From contig NZ_GL397067.1 in the NCBI RefSeq assembly GCF_000146325.1, positions 1,167,660 through 1,231,659 of the forward strand: a stretch of DNA of 64,000 nt, in the 5' to 3' direction. The DNA comes from Pediococcus acidilactici DSM 20284 (GTDB lineage Bacteria; Bacillota; Bacilli; Lactobacillales; Lactobacillaceae). Below the pieces are notes generated by a model that made no database searches, was not told where the DNA came from, and worked only from the letters and a program-made list of their open reading frames with translations. Shown here piece after piece: positions 1 to 10,394 of this stretch. The translations under genes were made by a program, and so were the position numbers. Numbering within the stretch: position 1 is the first letter of the stretch; each line of letters starts with the position of its first letter.

Positions 1-242
<242 letters not shown>

Positions 243-302
243 ATCAAATTAATGTTTAATTATTTTTACGGCGAACGTCATCGCCTATTTAGTTACAGCC
301 AT

Positions 303-331
303 ATTGTAGTTCCACTTAGTAATTTTTACAA
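303..331 (-). promoter_or_regulatory. Putative eno promoter
   Basis: On the minus strand, TTGTAA (326-331) and TACAAT (303-308) are separated by exactly 17 bp. It lies downstream of the terminator at 346-378 and predicts a leader of about 125 nt before the eno start. Confidence 0.55.
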
Positions 332-340
332 CCCGCTTTT

Positions 341-378
341 TAAAAATTTGCGCAATTTTATAAATACAACTGCGCAAA
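341..378 (-). terminator. Intrinsic terminator of the TPR-like gene
   Basis: Perfect 8-bp stem TTTGCGCA/TGCGCAAA with a 16-nt loop, followed on the minus strand by TTTTTAAAAA. It lies just after the stop codon at 382. Confidence 0.7.
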
Positions 379-381
379 AAA

Positions 382-1272
382 TTATTTTTGTGAGGACGCG
401 GAAGGACCTTCGACCATGGCGTTTTCAGCTTCTTTTTCAGTCTGAGAAGGTTTACTGCTGCCAGAGCTGCTCGTTTCCGATGAAGAATTAGTTGAATCAC
501 CAGAATCTGGCTTATCGCTTGATTCCTTGTTCGAGGGCTTATCCTCAGAAGCGGCTTTAGAAGAACTGTCCTTAGGTTTCTTTTTAGGCGCCGCCGGTTT
601 GGTGGTAGTCGGCCCTTCGTAGCGCGGTTTTACCTTGGGTTTAATAGATTTATTTGCCGCCCCTTGATTATTATCCGGAGTCGTATCACTATTGAAAGCT
701 CCTTGGTCAGCAACGATCCCAGCATTATTAAACCGTTGCAGCGTTAGTGCCTGATCATGGAGGGTTTCATAATATCCCTTATTAAATTCTTCGTTGCTAA
801 GCAGCAAGTCTAACTGCGCATTTGAAGCATAAAAGTCCCACGCCGCGTTCAATTTTTTAGCTTTCTTTAGTTGTTTACTGAATTTTTTAAAATTATCCCT
901 AATTTTTTTGATTAATTTGATCCGCGCCTGACTACGTTCTTTCAACGTCCTAGAGCCGTCTGAAATTTTCAGCACGTTTTGGTAATCTAACCGCGCACTG
1001 GTAAATTCATTACTTTTAAATTCAGATTCTGCGCGGGTAAATTGCCGAGTTTGGTCGAGGAGGTTGGTCGCCTCCCGATCGTTTTTCTTCTTTGTGAGGG
1101 CCCGTGAAAAATAATTCTTGGCAGCCGCATAATTTTTTTGGGCAATCGCCGTTTGTCCATTGGTGATGTTGCGTTGATATTGCAGTTCATTTTCGTGATA
1201 ATGAGCAACTGAGTACCCACCAACCACTCCGGCGACCAAAAAAATCAGAACCGCCCAAATCCACTTTTTCAT
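382..1272 (-). CDS. Membrane-anchored TPR-like protein with Ser-rich tail, function unknown
   Basis: A 296-residue protein not recognised as a named family. It opens with MKKWIWAVLIFLVAGVVGGY, a single N-terminal membrane segment or uncleaved signal anchor. Residues about 30-200 form two weak TPR-like helical stretches (NYAAAKNYFSRAL, EFTSARLDYQNVL). From about residue 210 it becomes a Pro/Lys/Ser/Asp-rich low-complexity tail, typical of surface proteins. The start was placed at the ATG at 1270-1272 because GGGGAGGAATACCG precedes it; a longer frame upstream has no ribosome site. Probably exported and cell-surface attached. No operon partner. Confidence 0.7.
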   Translation of the reverse strand: MKKWIWAVLIFLVAGVVGGYSVAHYHENELQYQRNITNGQTAIAQKNYAAAKNYFSRALTKKKNDREATNLLDQTRQFTRAESEFKSNEFTSARLDYQNVLKISDGSRTLKERSQARIKLIKKIRDNFKKFSKQLKKAKKLNAAWDFYASNAQLDLLLSNEEFNKGYYETLHDQALTLQRFNNAGIVADQGAFNSDTTPDNNQGAANKSIKPKVKPRYEGPTTTKPAAPKKKPKDSSSKAASEDKPSNKESSDKPDSGDSTNSSSETSSSGSSKPSQTEKEAENAMVEGPSASSQK

Positions 1273-1363
1273 CGGTATTCCTCCCCATTCAGGTGTCTGC
1301 TTAATTATACCACGTAAGGCTTCATTACCCATATTAGGGAATTCGTTTTCATTAGCTTCTCAT

Positions 1364-1392
1364 TTGAAATATTTACCCAAACACGTTATAAC
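1364..1392 (+). promoter_or_regulatory. Putative cfa promoter
   Basis: TTGAAA (1364-1369) and TATAAC (1387-1392) with a 17-bp spacer, followed by GGAAAGG 10 nt before the cfa ATG. Confidence 0.6.
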
Positions 1393-1426
1393 AGTTGTAT
1401 AACTATTTTTGGAAAGGACCTGAATC

Positions 1427-2602
1427 ATGCTTGAGAAACAATTTTATAAAACGTTTTTAAAACGTTCATTCAATATCCCAATTAAAGTTAATTATTGGGA
1501 TGGAAGTTCCGCAGTTTACGGGACGGGAGAACCCCAAGCAACCATTACTTTTAAAAAGGCCATTCCGATTAAAAGCATTACTAAGAATGCTTCAATCGCC
1601 CTTGGGGAGGCGTACATGGATGGTACGATTACCGTCGATGGTAATTTACAAAAGTTAATTACTTCTGCTTACGAAAATGCGGACAGCTTTTTCCACAACA
1701 AGAAGTTCATCCACTTTCTTCCTAAACAAGGCCACGGCGAAAAGGAAAGTAAAGAAGATGTGCAAAACCACTACGATATTGGAAACGACTTCTATAAATT
1801 ATGGTTAGATCCAACAATGACTTATTCTTGTGCTTACTTTGAAAGCGACCAAGATAGCTTGGAAACGGCACAAATGAATAAGGTTCGCCACATTATTCAG
1901 AAACTAAACCCACAACCTGGAAAAACTCTTTTAGACATCGGTTGTGGTTGGGGAACCCTAATGCTTACTGCCGCTAAAGAATTTAACTTAAAGGTAGTCG
2001 GTGTAACCCTTAGCCAAGAACAATACGACTTGGTCAACCAACGTATCCAAGAAGAAGGACTTAGCGGGGTTGCAGAAGTTCGGCTGCAAGATTATCGGGA
2101 ACTTGGCGACGAGAAGTTTGACTACATTACCAGTGTAGGAATGTTTGAACACGTTGGAAAGGAAAACTTGGGGATCTACTTTGATAACGTAGCTAAGTAC
2201 TTAAAGGACGATGGGGTCGCATTGATCCACGGAATCACCCGGCAACAAGGCGGGGCTAACAACGGTTGGCTAAATAAATGGATTTTCCCAGGTGGATACG
2301 TACCTGGTTTGGTAGAAAATATCGAACACATTGTTAACAGCGGTCTCCAAATTGACGATATGGAACCATTGCGTCGGCATTACCAACGGACTACTGAAAT
2401 TTGGGACGCTAACTTTAACAAGCATCGTGACGAAGTACGCGAAATGTTCGACGAAAAATTCGTTCGGATGTGGGATTTGTACTTACAAGCATGCGCGGCT
2501 TCGTTTGAATCTGGCAACATTGACGTAATCCAATACTTGCTAACTAAGGGAGCAAGTGGCCGGGTCCTTCCAATGACGCGAGATTATATGTATGAAAAAT
2601 AG
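1427..2602 (+). CDS. cfa: Cyclopropane-fatty-acyl-phospholipid synthase
   Basis: Transfers a methylene group from S-adenosylmethionine to the double bond of unsaturated acyl chains in membrane phospholipids, a membrane-hardening response to acid and stationary phase. At 391 residues it has the usual full length. It shows [11 protein letters not shown] (113-123), the SAM-binding loop [10 protein letters not shown] (168-177), and the C-terminal YLQACAASF region of the family. Single-gene unit with its own promoter. Downstream lies a tandem array of hairpin repeats rather than another gene. Confidence 0.95.
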   Translation: MLEKQFYKTFLKRSFNIPIKVNYWDGSSAVYGTGEPQATITFKKAIPIKSITKNASIALGEAYMDGTITVDGNLQKLITSAYENADSFFHNKKFIHFLPKQGHGEKESKEDVQNHYDIGNDFYKLWLDPTMTYSCAYFESDQDSLETAQMNKVRHIIQKLNPQPGKTLLDIGCGWGTLMLTAAKEFNLKVVGVTLSQEQYDLVNQRIQEEGLSGVAEVRLQDYRELGDEKFDYITSVGMFEHVGKENLGIYFDNVAKYLKDDGVALIHGITRQQGGANNGWLNKWIFPGGYVPGLVENIEHIVNSGLQIDDMEPLRRHYQRTTEIWDANFNKHRDEVREMFDEKFVRMWDLYLQACAASFESGNIDVIQYLLTKGASGRVLPMTRDYMYEK

Positions 2603-2639
2603 AGCATCCTAAAACCTGGGTAGCTCTTGAGGATAACTG

Positions 2640-2940
2640 AATTAGGGGGCCGACCGCGAATTTAGCGGTTGGTCCCCTAATTTGGTTAACCGGAGAGAGC
2701 TGGGTTTTAGAACGCGTTTCAGCTACGCGGTAAAAAACGGAAATTCATGAAATCAATCGCGGTTTTGGCGATTAGTTTTATGATTTTGCTAACCGGAGAA
2801 GATTGGTGGCTGGAGTTCGTTTCGACCCTGCTGCAATAGAAGCAAAAAAATTAAGGGATTAAGCGCGTTTTATGCGATTAATCCCTTAATTTGGTTAACC
2901 GGAAGAAGTTGGGGGTTAAAGTCTGTTTCAGCTATGCAGC
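2640..2940 (+). repeat. Tandem array of three about 105-bp hairpin repeats
   Basis: Three units, each a stem-loop followed by a conserved tail around AACCGGA (tail positions 2688, 2791, 2897, period about 103-106 bp). The stems are near 2642-2680, 2746-2786 and 2851-2890. Their outer sequences differ between units but remain paired, while the stem top (CGC, T-rich loop, GCG) and the tail (TGGNGGCTGGA-like, then GTTTCAGCTA-like) are kept. A fourth copy lies inverted at 37757-37856. This fills most of the 420-bp gap between cfa and the next gene; no gene is visible here. Confidence 0.75.
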
Positions 2941-3022
2941 AGTCTTAAAAGCAACATCGACTTTTCGGCAAAAATCCAATAAAATTATCATCAAGTTAAT
3001 CATTTGAAAGTAGGACGTTAAC

Positions 3023-3466
3023 ATGAAAATAGTAGAAGTAAATGCCCCTTCTCCCAAATTAATTCAAGATCTCTTAGTTGTGTGGGAAAGTTCCGTTAAA
3101 GCAACGCATTTATTTTTGTCAAACGATGAAATTCAAAAAATAAAGGGTTTCATTCCAGAGGCTTTGACTAGTGTTGCGCGCCTAATCGTTGTTGAAAATG
3201 ACGATGCACATCCCGTTGGTTTTATGGGCATTAACGATCATTTTTTGGAAATGTTATTTATCTCCGACGACTATCGTGGTAAGGGACTAGGTAAGCAATT
3301 ATTAGAATATGGAATAACCAATTATGCAGTGAATAAACTTGACGTAAACGAGCAGAATCCCCTTGCAAAGGGATTTTATGAACATATGGGATTTAGGGTT
3401 TACCAAAGAAGCGAATTAGATGGCCAAGGCAATCATTACCCCATCTTGCATATGCAAAAAGATTAA
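3023..3466 (+). CDS. GNAT family N-acetyltransferase
   Basis: A 147-residue GCN5-related acetyltransferase; the acceptor substrate is unknown. The acetyl-CoA pyrophosphate loop appears as DYRGKGLGKQLLEYG (about 90-104), preceded by strand LEMLFISDD and followed by NPLAKGFYEHMGF, the usual motif B of the fold. GTAGGACG lies before the ATG. It stands alone between repeats and a bidirectional terminator. Confidence 0.85.
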   Translation: MKIVEVNAPSPKLIQDLLVVWESSVKATHLFLSNDEIQKIKGFIPEALTSVARLIVVENDDAHPVGFMGINDHFLEMLFISDDYRGKGLGKQLLEYGITNYAVNKLDVNEQNPLAKGFYEHMGFRVYQRSELDGQGNHYPILHMQKD

Positions 3467-3553
3467 ACCAAAGGCGCATTATTCAAGTTAACCGCTAATT
3501 CATAACCAACAATGTCTGCATGAATAACGACTACCCTAACATCATTGAAATTA

Positions 3554-3580
3554 AAAAGCCGGGAAAAATTCCCGGCTTTT
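3554..3580. terminator. Bidirectional intrinsic terminator
   Basis: AAAAGCCGGGAA, a 3-nt loop and TTCCCGGCTTTT form a perfect 12-bp stem with T-runs on both strands. It separates the plus-strand acetyltransferase from the convergent azlCD pair. Confidence 0.9.
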
Positions 3581-3593
3581 TGTTTAGTCTTAT

Positions 3594-3926
3594 TTAAATA
3601 ATCAACGTCAAAATCATTACCGTAACCAATCCAACAATTACGGAAACGGCCATCGAACGCGTCCAGTAGGCAATGATAATTACTACTAGTGCGCCTAAGA
3701 TTAACGCTAAGTTTCCTGACGTAATCAAAGTATAGTCACTTGAAATAAAGATTCCCTTTACGACGAGCGCCGTAAACAATGAAATTGGCACGTATTTCAT
3801 CCAATCGTTGAACCAATCGGGAATCTGGCGTTTTGAAAAAAACAGTAGTGGCAAATATCGTGGAGCAAAAGCCACAAAAAAGCCGAGAATTATAATCAAT
3901 AAATGATCAAACGAACTGTACTCCAT
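3594..3926 (-). CDS. azlD: AzlD-like branched-chain amino acid export subunit
   Basis: A 110-residue, four-helix membrane protein of the AzlD family, the small partner of AzlC in branched-chain amino acid (or analogue) efflux. It has the family features FAPRYLPLLFF near residue 20 and a hydrophobic C-terminus. It starts 21 nt after azlC ends, with AGGAGA before its ATG, so the two are co-transcribed. Identification rests on family pattern and pairing. Confidence 0.85.
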   Translation of the reverse strand: MEYSSFDHLLIIILGFFVAFAPRYLPLLFFSKRQIPDWFNDWMKYVPISLFTALVVKGIFISSDYTLITSGNLALILGALVVIIIAYWTRSMAVSVIVGLVTVMILTLII

Positions 3927-3947
3927 AGGTAATTTCTCCTACCAAAC

Positions 3948-4736
3948 TTAAAGAATATCTGATTCTTTCTTATCAATTTTTTCGATAATTGGTCCACCTT
4001 TACGTGAGCCAATTGCTTGCAGCCACATACTGGTTGGTCGCTTTTTAACCAATAACTCTTCCGTCAAAAAACCGGTGAAGGAAGCTAGCAGCGTTGAGAT
4101 TACTAATCCTAAAGTACTCTTAGTAACAATCATGCAAACCGCTGCGAGAACTCCAGAAAAGATGCAGATTACTAATGATAGTCGAGACTTCACTTGCATT
4201 ACAATCATGTAAATGAAAAGTGCAGTTAACGCAAAATCCACGACGGTCAAATTAATTTTCAAGACGCTCCCGATTAACGAACCAATCACGTTAGCCACGG
4301 TCCAAAATAATAACGACCAGTGTTCAACTTGACGGGCGTCGTTGGGGGTCCAATTCTTATCTGTAGCAAATTTCAAATAATTTACCGCGTAATTTTCATC
4401 ATTTAATGAAAGCGCAAATGTAAATATTGAAGTATGACTTTCTCCCTGTAGATACTTCGACAAACTCGATCCTAGTAAAGCATAACGCAATTCAAGGAAA
4501 AAAAGCATTAAAACAATCGTTAGAATCGGTGCATTCACCGTTAACATCTGTGCAATTAAAAATTGGGCTCCTCCGGAAAAGATAACCAAAGAAACTAAAC
4601 CGGTAAGCAACGTATTGAAACCAGCTGCGTGCAATAAAATACCACATGCTAAGCCAATTGGTGTGTAACTTAAGCAAAGCGGCCACGCAACTTTGAAGGT
4701 TTCCTTCCAACGTGCCTTTGTTTCAACTTGTTCCAA
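3948..4736 (-). CDS. azlC: AzlC family branched-chain amino acid permease
   Basis: A 262-residue integral membrane protein of the AzlC family, exporting branched-chain amino acids or toxic analogues together with AzlD. It shows the conserved N-terminal WPLCLSYTPIGLACGIL and GGAQFL motifs. I chose the TTG at 4734-4736: GGGAGGA sits 6 nt before it and the N-terminus then fits the family, whereas extending upstream adds 27 unlikely residues without a ribosome site. First gene of the azlCD unit. Confidence 0.85.
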   Translation of the reverse strand: MEQVETKARWKETFKVAWPLCLSYTPIGLACGILLHAAGFNTLLTGLVSLVIFSGGAQFLIAQMLTVNAPILTIVLMLFFLELRYALLGSSLSKYLQGESHTSIFTFALSLNDENYAVNYLKFATDKNWTPNDARQVEHWSLLFWTVANVIGSLIGSVLKINLTVVDFALTALFIYMIVMQVKSRLSLVICIFSGVLAAVCMIVTKSTLGLVISTLLASFTGFLTEELLVKKRPTSMWLQAIGSRKGGPIIEKIDKKESDIL

Positions 4737-4953
4737 AGTTTGTCCTCCCAAAAAAATTAGATCTTTTAAGAATATATTAATTTTTTGCAAAGCATACGAA
4801 CTAATTTTAACATGCAAGGTTGGTTTTTAATAGTAGCAGCTTGGAAAACCTGCGAACCCCGTTAGAACGACTAAATCACACGCTTGGTGAGCACGATTCA
4901 CTTGATTTCTCGCCTTAATATTTCAAAAATGAGTCACTATCTTTTCAAATTTC

Positions 4954-6201
4954 CTAGTGAAACCATCCGGAAATTGTGCGACCTAACCGGACCCACCAAC
5001 TTGCCTTTTGCACGTCGTGTACCGGTTTTAATTGTACCTTACGCGTAGACTTATTTGGTAGAAAACTTAACGAAGCGCCAGCAAGCCGGCCCGTTGCAAT
5101 CACCTGATTCTTATCTACGGGGGCTTTAGTTTTTGCGGACTTTAGCTTTACCTGGTCGAGTTTCGGCATTTGGCCGCCCTTTTTAGCTTTCCAATACGCC
5201 AACGGTTGTGCCAATTGTAACTTAACCTGTCGCTGCTTAGCCGAATCCATCACTACGGAAGCTTGATTTTTCAGGTTCGTTTTTACCACCGTCAAATTAG
5301 TCATCAAAGCTTGCCAAATTGCCTTCGTATCAGTAAAACGCTGGTCCGTTTTCGCTCCTAAAACCACACTAATTATCCGGCGCTGGTTAACTTTTCCGGT
5401 TGCTGCGAAGTCTTCCCCCGCCGCTAACGAGGTTCCCGTTTTCAACCCGTCAAGTTGATATTGGTGGTCATACTGCGCTCCACCAGGCAGTAATTCATTA
5501 TGGTTAATCATCGTGACCTTACCACTGCCGGTGTCAAAGTCTAACTTTTGAATTTTGGTAATCTGCAGAATTTCTGGAAATTCTTTTAAGACGTGTTGGA
5601 TTACCACTGCCATATCGTTTGCCGACATTTGATTTTCAGCATTTTTAGGTGAATTAGGGTATTTTTCAGCACCAACCTGATTTTCTAGTAAACCAGCTGC
5701 ATTATATAATTTAGCATCCTTAATTCCCCAGCTTCGAACGGTGGCACGCATTTTGTCGACAAACTTACGCGAACTGCCCGCTTGCGCCTTTCCCAACGCG
5801 ATGATTGCTGCGTTAGCGGAATAAATTAACGACGCATCCAGCAGATTTTTGACGGTGTACGACTTTCCCGCCGTCAAAGGAACGTTGGTCAACTCACTAT
5901 TTTCACTAATTTTAGCGATATCAGCGTTGATTTTTACCGGTTGGTCCCACCGCATTTTACCACTTTGTACGCTTTTCATAATTAAGTAGGCCGACAATAC
6001 TTTCGACATTGAAGCAATCGGTAAGACTTGATCAGCGTGCTTCTCGTACAAAACTTGGCCCGTTTCCGAATCAATTGCTAGCGCAGACTTTGCCGTTATC
6101 TCTGGATTCACCAACGACGACGTTTGCGTAGCTGCCGCGGCCGGAGTGACTCCAGTGGCAAATAATAGCAGCGTAGCGATCACTAATAATACTTTTTTCA
6201 T
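4954..6201 (-). CDS. dacA: Serine-type D-Ala-D-Ala carboxypeptidase (PBP5 type)
   Basis: Exported penicillin-binding protein that trims the terminal D-alanine from peptidoglycan pentapeptides. 415 residues: signal peptide ending in AAAA (about 1-24), then the three catalytic motifs SMSK (64-67), SAN (128-130) and KTGT (254-257), and a C-terminal beta domain (about 290-415) ending in a Trp-rich amphipathic stretch likely to touch the membrane. AAAGGGAG precedes the ATG. It lies 3' of the VanSR-like pair on the same strand, so regulation by that system is plausible but not shown. Confidence 0.93.
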   Translation of the reverse strand: MKKVLLVIATLLLFATGVTPAAAATQTSSLVNPEITAKSALAIDSETGQVLYEKHADQVLPIASMSKVLSAYLIMKSVQSGKMRWDQPVKINADIAKISENSELTNVPLTAGKSYTVKNLLDASLIYSANAAIIALGKAQAGSSRKFVDKMRATVRSWGIKDAKLYNAAGLLENQVGAEKYPNSPKNAENQMSANDMAVVIQHVLKEFPEILQITKIQKLDFDTGSGKVTMINHNELLPGGAQYDHQYQLDGLKTGTSLAAGEDFAATGKVNQRRIISVVLGAKTDQRFTDTKAIWQALMTNLTVVKTNLKNQASVVMDSAKQRQVKLQLAQPLAYWKAKKGGQMPKLDQVKLKSAKTKAPVDKNQVIATGRLAGASLSFLPNKSTRKVQLKPVHDVQKASWWVRLGRTISGWFH

Positions 6202-6513
6202 TTCTACTCCCTTTAATACCTATGTAATTAAAAACGCTAGCTGGCCCATTTTTCACTAACTTAACCACCAATCGAATGGCTGAAAAATTGGAGATCGTTG
6301 TCTTTAACAGAGCCAAAACGTGCCCCAAAAGTCAGTTTGTTGCACTTAACCAAATCCCCCACCAATCGCCTAGCCCGCGATTAATTGGGGACTCAATTAA
6401 TGCCCACAAACTCCCCAGCTTTGGTTTCACACTCCATTAATCGAACGGCCTCCACCATTCCACTTACGTTAATTAGCCCGATTGACCACTAGCGTCTTCG
6501 CTATTTTTATTTT
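6202..6513. other. 312-bp gap between dacA and the sensor kinase gene
   Basis: No gene seen. It holds a truncated copy of the dispersed repeat (6275-6355, reverse orientation) joined to a hairpin at 6356-6390 whose arms (CCACCAATCGC and GCGATTAATTGG) face a short loop. The hairpin could terminate sensor-kinase transcripts. The dacA promoter must lie in the 6202-6275 part or further upstream; I cannot place it with confidence. Confidence 0.5.
6275..6355 (-). repeat. Dispersed repeat, partial copy F
   Basis: Contains the conserved stretches TTAACAGAGCCAAAACGTG and CCAAAAGTCAGTTTGTTGC shared with the copies at 23975-24095 and 61740-61955, in the same orientation as those. Confidence 0.7.
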
Positions 6514-7662
6514 TTAATATTTACTAGTTGGCTGTGCCCCCCGCACCGGTTGCTTTAACGGCAACTGGATGATAAAACTAGTGCGTTTATCATTTGAATG
6601 GGCCTCGATGGTTCCATTATGCATCTCGACAATGCTTTGCGCAATTGCCAACCCCAGTCCAGTCCCGCCGGTTGCTTTGGATCGCGATTCTTCCACCCGG
6701 TAGAAACGGTCAAAGAGCTTACCTAACGCTTGGGCAGGAACCTTCTGTCCGTCATTTGCTACCTCAAAAATAACCGTATCGTTAATTTGGTGCGCGTTTA
6801 GGTAAATGTGCTTGCCGCCAGCGCCATATTTCAACGCGTTAGTAATCAAATTATTGAACACTCGGCCAATCTTTTCAGCATCCCCCATCATTTCCAAATC
6901 CTCGGGAACGCACGTCGAAGTAATTACAAACCCCTTTTGCTTAGCTTCCAGCTCAAAACTGGCCGCCAGCTGTTGCAACATGGAGTCAACGTGAATCTTA
7001 TTGTAATTTAACTTCGGATTTGATTGACTAACCTTCGTATATTCAAACAGATCCTCCACAAGCGATTTCATCTGGACCGACTTTAAATACGCCGTGTGCG
7101 TGTACTTAAGGATATCATCGGTACTTTGATACTGATGATCCTCAATTAAACGCAGATAGCCGATAATTGACGTCAGCGGCGTCCGTAAATCGTGGGACAC
7201 GTTGGTAATCAGGTCATCCTTAGACTGCTTGAGAGCCCGTTCTTCTTCCATCGAACTGATTACACTGTCAACTAGCGAATTCACACTGTCCACAACCCGT
7301 TGGTGATCCCCGCTCAATTCAAACGGAATCCGGTGGTCAAAGTGTCCGTTAGCAATGTAATGCAATTCTGCAATAATATGCCGCAACTGCATTTGTTTGT
7401 AACGTCGTTCTAGTCGCCAATACAGCACGCCTAGATCAGCTAAAAACATTATGGCAATAAAAATATTTTGGTAACTCCAAATTTGGATTCCACCAATGCG
7501 GATGGAATTTTTAACTAGGAAAATCGCATTTGACAATGCAGGGTTTGTTTTTAACGCGCCATCAATCAAAATAAAAACTGATAAATTTAGTAACAGCAAA
7601 AGGATAATGGTAATGATCCCTTCGCCAAATAATTCGTATTTTTCACGACCCGTTAACTTCAT
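6514..7662 (-). CDS. VanS-like sensor histidine kinase
   Basis: A 382-residue membrane sensor kinase. Two membrane segments (about 15-34 and 64-82) enclose a short 30-residue extracellular loop, followed by a HAMP-like linker (about 90-140). The dimerisation helix carries SHDLRTPLTS with His157 as phospho-acceptor. N, G1 and G2 boxes follow (NLITNALKYG, FEVANDG, GGTGLGLAIAQ). It starts 19 nt after the response regulator gene, so the two form an operon. Its short sensory loop and position beside a D,D-carboxypeptidase suggest monitoring of the cell wall; the signal is not known. Confidence 0.92.
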   Translation of the reverse strand: MKLTGREKYELFGEGIITIILLLLLNLSVFILIDGALKTNPALSNAIFLVKNSIRIGGIQIWSYQNIFIAIMFLADLGVLYWRLERRYKQMQLRHIIAELHYIANGHFDHRIPFELSGDHQRVVDSVNSLVDSVISSMEEERALKQSKDDLITNVSHDLRTPLTSIIGYLRLIEDHQYQSTDDILKYTHTAYLKSVQMKSLVEDLFEYTKVSQSNPKLNYNKIHVDSMLQQLAASFELEAKQKGFVITSTCVPEDLEMMGDAEKIGRVFNNLITNALKYGAGGKHIYLNAHQINDTVIFEVANDGQKVPAQALGKLFDRFYRVEESRSKATGGTGLGLAIAQSIVEMHNGTIEAHSNDKRTSFIIQLPLKQPVRGAQPTSKY

Positions 7663-7681
7663 TCACTTGCTCCCCAAAAAT

Positions 7682-8371
7682 CTAGTGTGCCCCCACTTTA
7701 TAACCAACGCCCCAGACGGTTTCGATTACTTTTTCGCCGCCCGTTGCTTCTTCAATCTTATCTCGTAAGTGACTTACGTGAACCATGACCGTCTTCGCGG
7801 AAATGACGCTTTCTTGTTGCCAAACTCGTTCAAAAATTTCGTCCGCAGAGAAAACGCGGTTCGGGTGGCTAGCTAGCAAGTATAAAATTCCAAATTCAAG
7901 CGCCGTCAACTGGACCGCTTTGCCCGCCAAAGTCTTAACTTCGTGAGAATCACTATTAATCGTCAACGGACCAATGTCCAAAATTTCGGGAGCGTCATCG
8001 GTAACGTCCTTTTCGCTCCGTCGTAATAGTGATTTGACCCGAGCCATAATTTCCAACGGATTGAACGGTTTGGTAACGTAATCGTCCGCTCCGGTCAGCA
8101 AGCCCTTAATTTTATCCATATCGTCAGTTTTAGCTGACAACATCAAAATTGGCAATTCCGAATCTTTGCGAACTTCCCGCACAACCTGCATCCCATCCAT
8201 CTCTGGCATCATGATGTCTAAAATCATTAGCTTGATGTCCGGATCAGTATGCAACTTGGTTAACGCTTCTTTACCATTGTAAGCTGATACGGGTTCGTAA
8301 CCTTCGTTTTTAATGTAAATATCTAATAATTCAACAATTTCCTTATCATCATCGACTACTAAAATTTTCAT
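7682..8371 (-). CDS. VanR-like OmpR family response regulator
   Basis: A 229-residue DNA-binding regulator partnered with the kinase just downstream. The receiver domain has the acidic pair DDD (7-9), phospho-acceptor Asp52 in MILDIMMPEMDG, and Lys at about 101 (VTKPF). The C-terminal winged helix (about 130-229) ends in TVWGVGYK, the hallmark of the OmpR/PhoB class. TTAAAGGGGA lies before the ATG. First gene of a two-gene unit; likely targets are cell-envelope genes. Confidence 0.93.
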   Translation of the reverse strand: MKILVVDDDKEIVELLDIYIKNEGYEPVSAYNGKEALTKLHTDPDIKLMILDIMMPEMDGMQVVREVRKDSELPILMLSAKTDDMDKIKGLLTGADDYVTKPFNPLEIMARVKSLLRRSEKDVTDDAPEILDIGPLTINSDSHEVKTLAGKAVQLTALEFGILYLLASHPNRVFSADEIFERVWQQESVISAKTVMVHVSHLRDKIEEATGGEKVIETVWGVGYKVGAH

Positions 8372-8487
8372 GGTTTATCCCCTTTAAAATTTACGCTCAT
8401 TTACTATAGTCTAGCAAATTTAAAGATAAATGCCCGAATTTAAGCACGTTTTTTTAGTAATCCTTAAAAAACGGCAAAATACTGGCC

Positions 8488-8982
8488 TTATAAGCAAGCG
8501 CCTTCTAATTTAAGCAACCGGTGCTTCATTGGGGAGCCTCCCCGATACTGACCAAGCTGACCGCTTTTTAAAGTCACCCGGTGGCACGGAACCACGATTA
8601 AAAGCGGGTTGCGCGCTACCGCCGTTGCCACGGCACGAACGGCCCCGGGGCGGTCAATTTGTTGGGCTAGTTCAGAATAACTAAGCGTGGTTCCCCGCGG
8701 AATCTTTAACAATGCTTGCCAGACTGAACGTTGCAAATCCGTTCCATTTTCCATATCCAAAGACAAGTCAAACTGGCGCCGCGTCCCTTGTAAATATTCC
8801 GCAAGCGGCTGCTTGGCCGGCAAGTTAGCTGACTCATCCTGGATTAACGTAGCGGTTGAATAAAATTGGTAAATTTCAGTCAACTCAGCATTCGGCGTTC
8901 CCACAAAAGCCAATCCCGCTGCCGTAGAGCCAAGATAGTAACGAGCGGTCCCGCTGGTTAGCGATGTGTAGTAAATTTCCAT
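8488..8982 (-). CDS. ogt: Methylated-DNA--protein-cysteine S-methyltransferase
   Basis: Suicide repair enzyme that moves the methyl group from O6-methylguanine in DNA to its own cysteine. 164 residues with catalytic Cys133 in VVPCHRV, the helix-turn-helix RPGAVRAVATAVARNP (111-126) containing the base-flipping arginine, and the C-terminal GQYRGGSPMKHRLLKLE signature. AGGAGG precedes the ATG. A dispersed repeat lies upstream. Confidence 0.93.
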   Translation of the reverse strand: MEIYYTSLTSGTARYYLGSTAAGLAFVGTPNAELTEIYQFYSTATLIQDESANLPAKQPLAEYLQGTRRQFDLSLDMENGTDLQRSVWQALLKIPRGTTLSYSELAQQIDRPGAVRAVATAVARNPLLIVVPCHRVTLKSGQLGQYRGGSPMKHRLLKLEGACL

Positions 8983-9009
8983 ATTTTCCTCCTAGAAATT
9001 AAGGTTTGA

Positions 9010-9205
9010 GTGGATAAAAAGAGCGTGTGCTAGAAGTCGGGTAATTATGCGTATTAACTAAAAATCGACCATTATGCCTAAATTTGAATTTGGCATAATG
9101 ATCGATTTTAGGTCAAGCGGAGCAAACTGACTTTTGGCTTTCTTAAAACCAACACACCAAAATGATTTTCCAAAAAATTTTATTCCTGAAAAGGAGTTTT
9201 CCCCG
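9010..9205 (+). repeat. Dispersed repeat, copy A
   Basis: Full-length but diverged copy: AGAAGTCGGGTA, a long palindrome (9063-9112) whose arms read ATTATGCC and GGCATAAT, then GGAGCAAACTGACTTTTGGC and ACACCAAAATGATTTT. It lies downstream of guaB (minus strand) and upstream of ogt. Confidence 0.75.
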
Positions 9206-9225
9206 GCTTCTGAAGAATGTTCAGT

Positions 9226-10380
<1,155 letters not shown>

Positions 10381-10394
10381 TTATTTATCCGAAA

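Noticed and set aside
2640-2940. CRISPR array
   Set aside because: The units are about 105 bp, palindromic along their stems and repeated only three times, without short identical repeats separated by unique spacers.
4954-8371. Vancomycin resistance cluster (VanRS with a VanY-type carboxypeptidase)
   Set aside because: The carboxypeptidase has PBP5 motifs SxxK/SxN/KTG and a signal peptide, not a VanY zinc site, and no vanHAX-type ligase or dehydrogenase is present.
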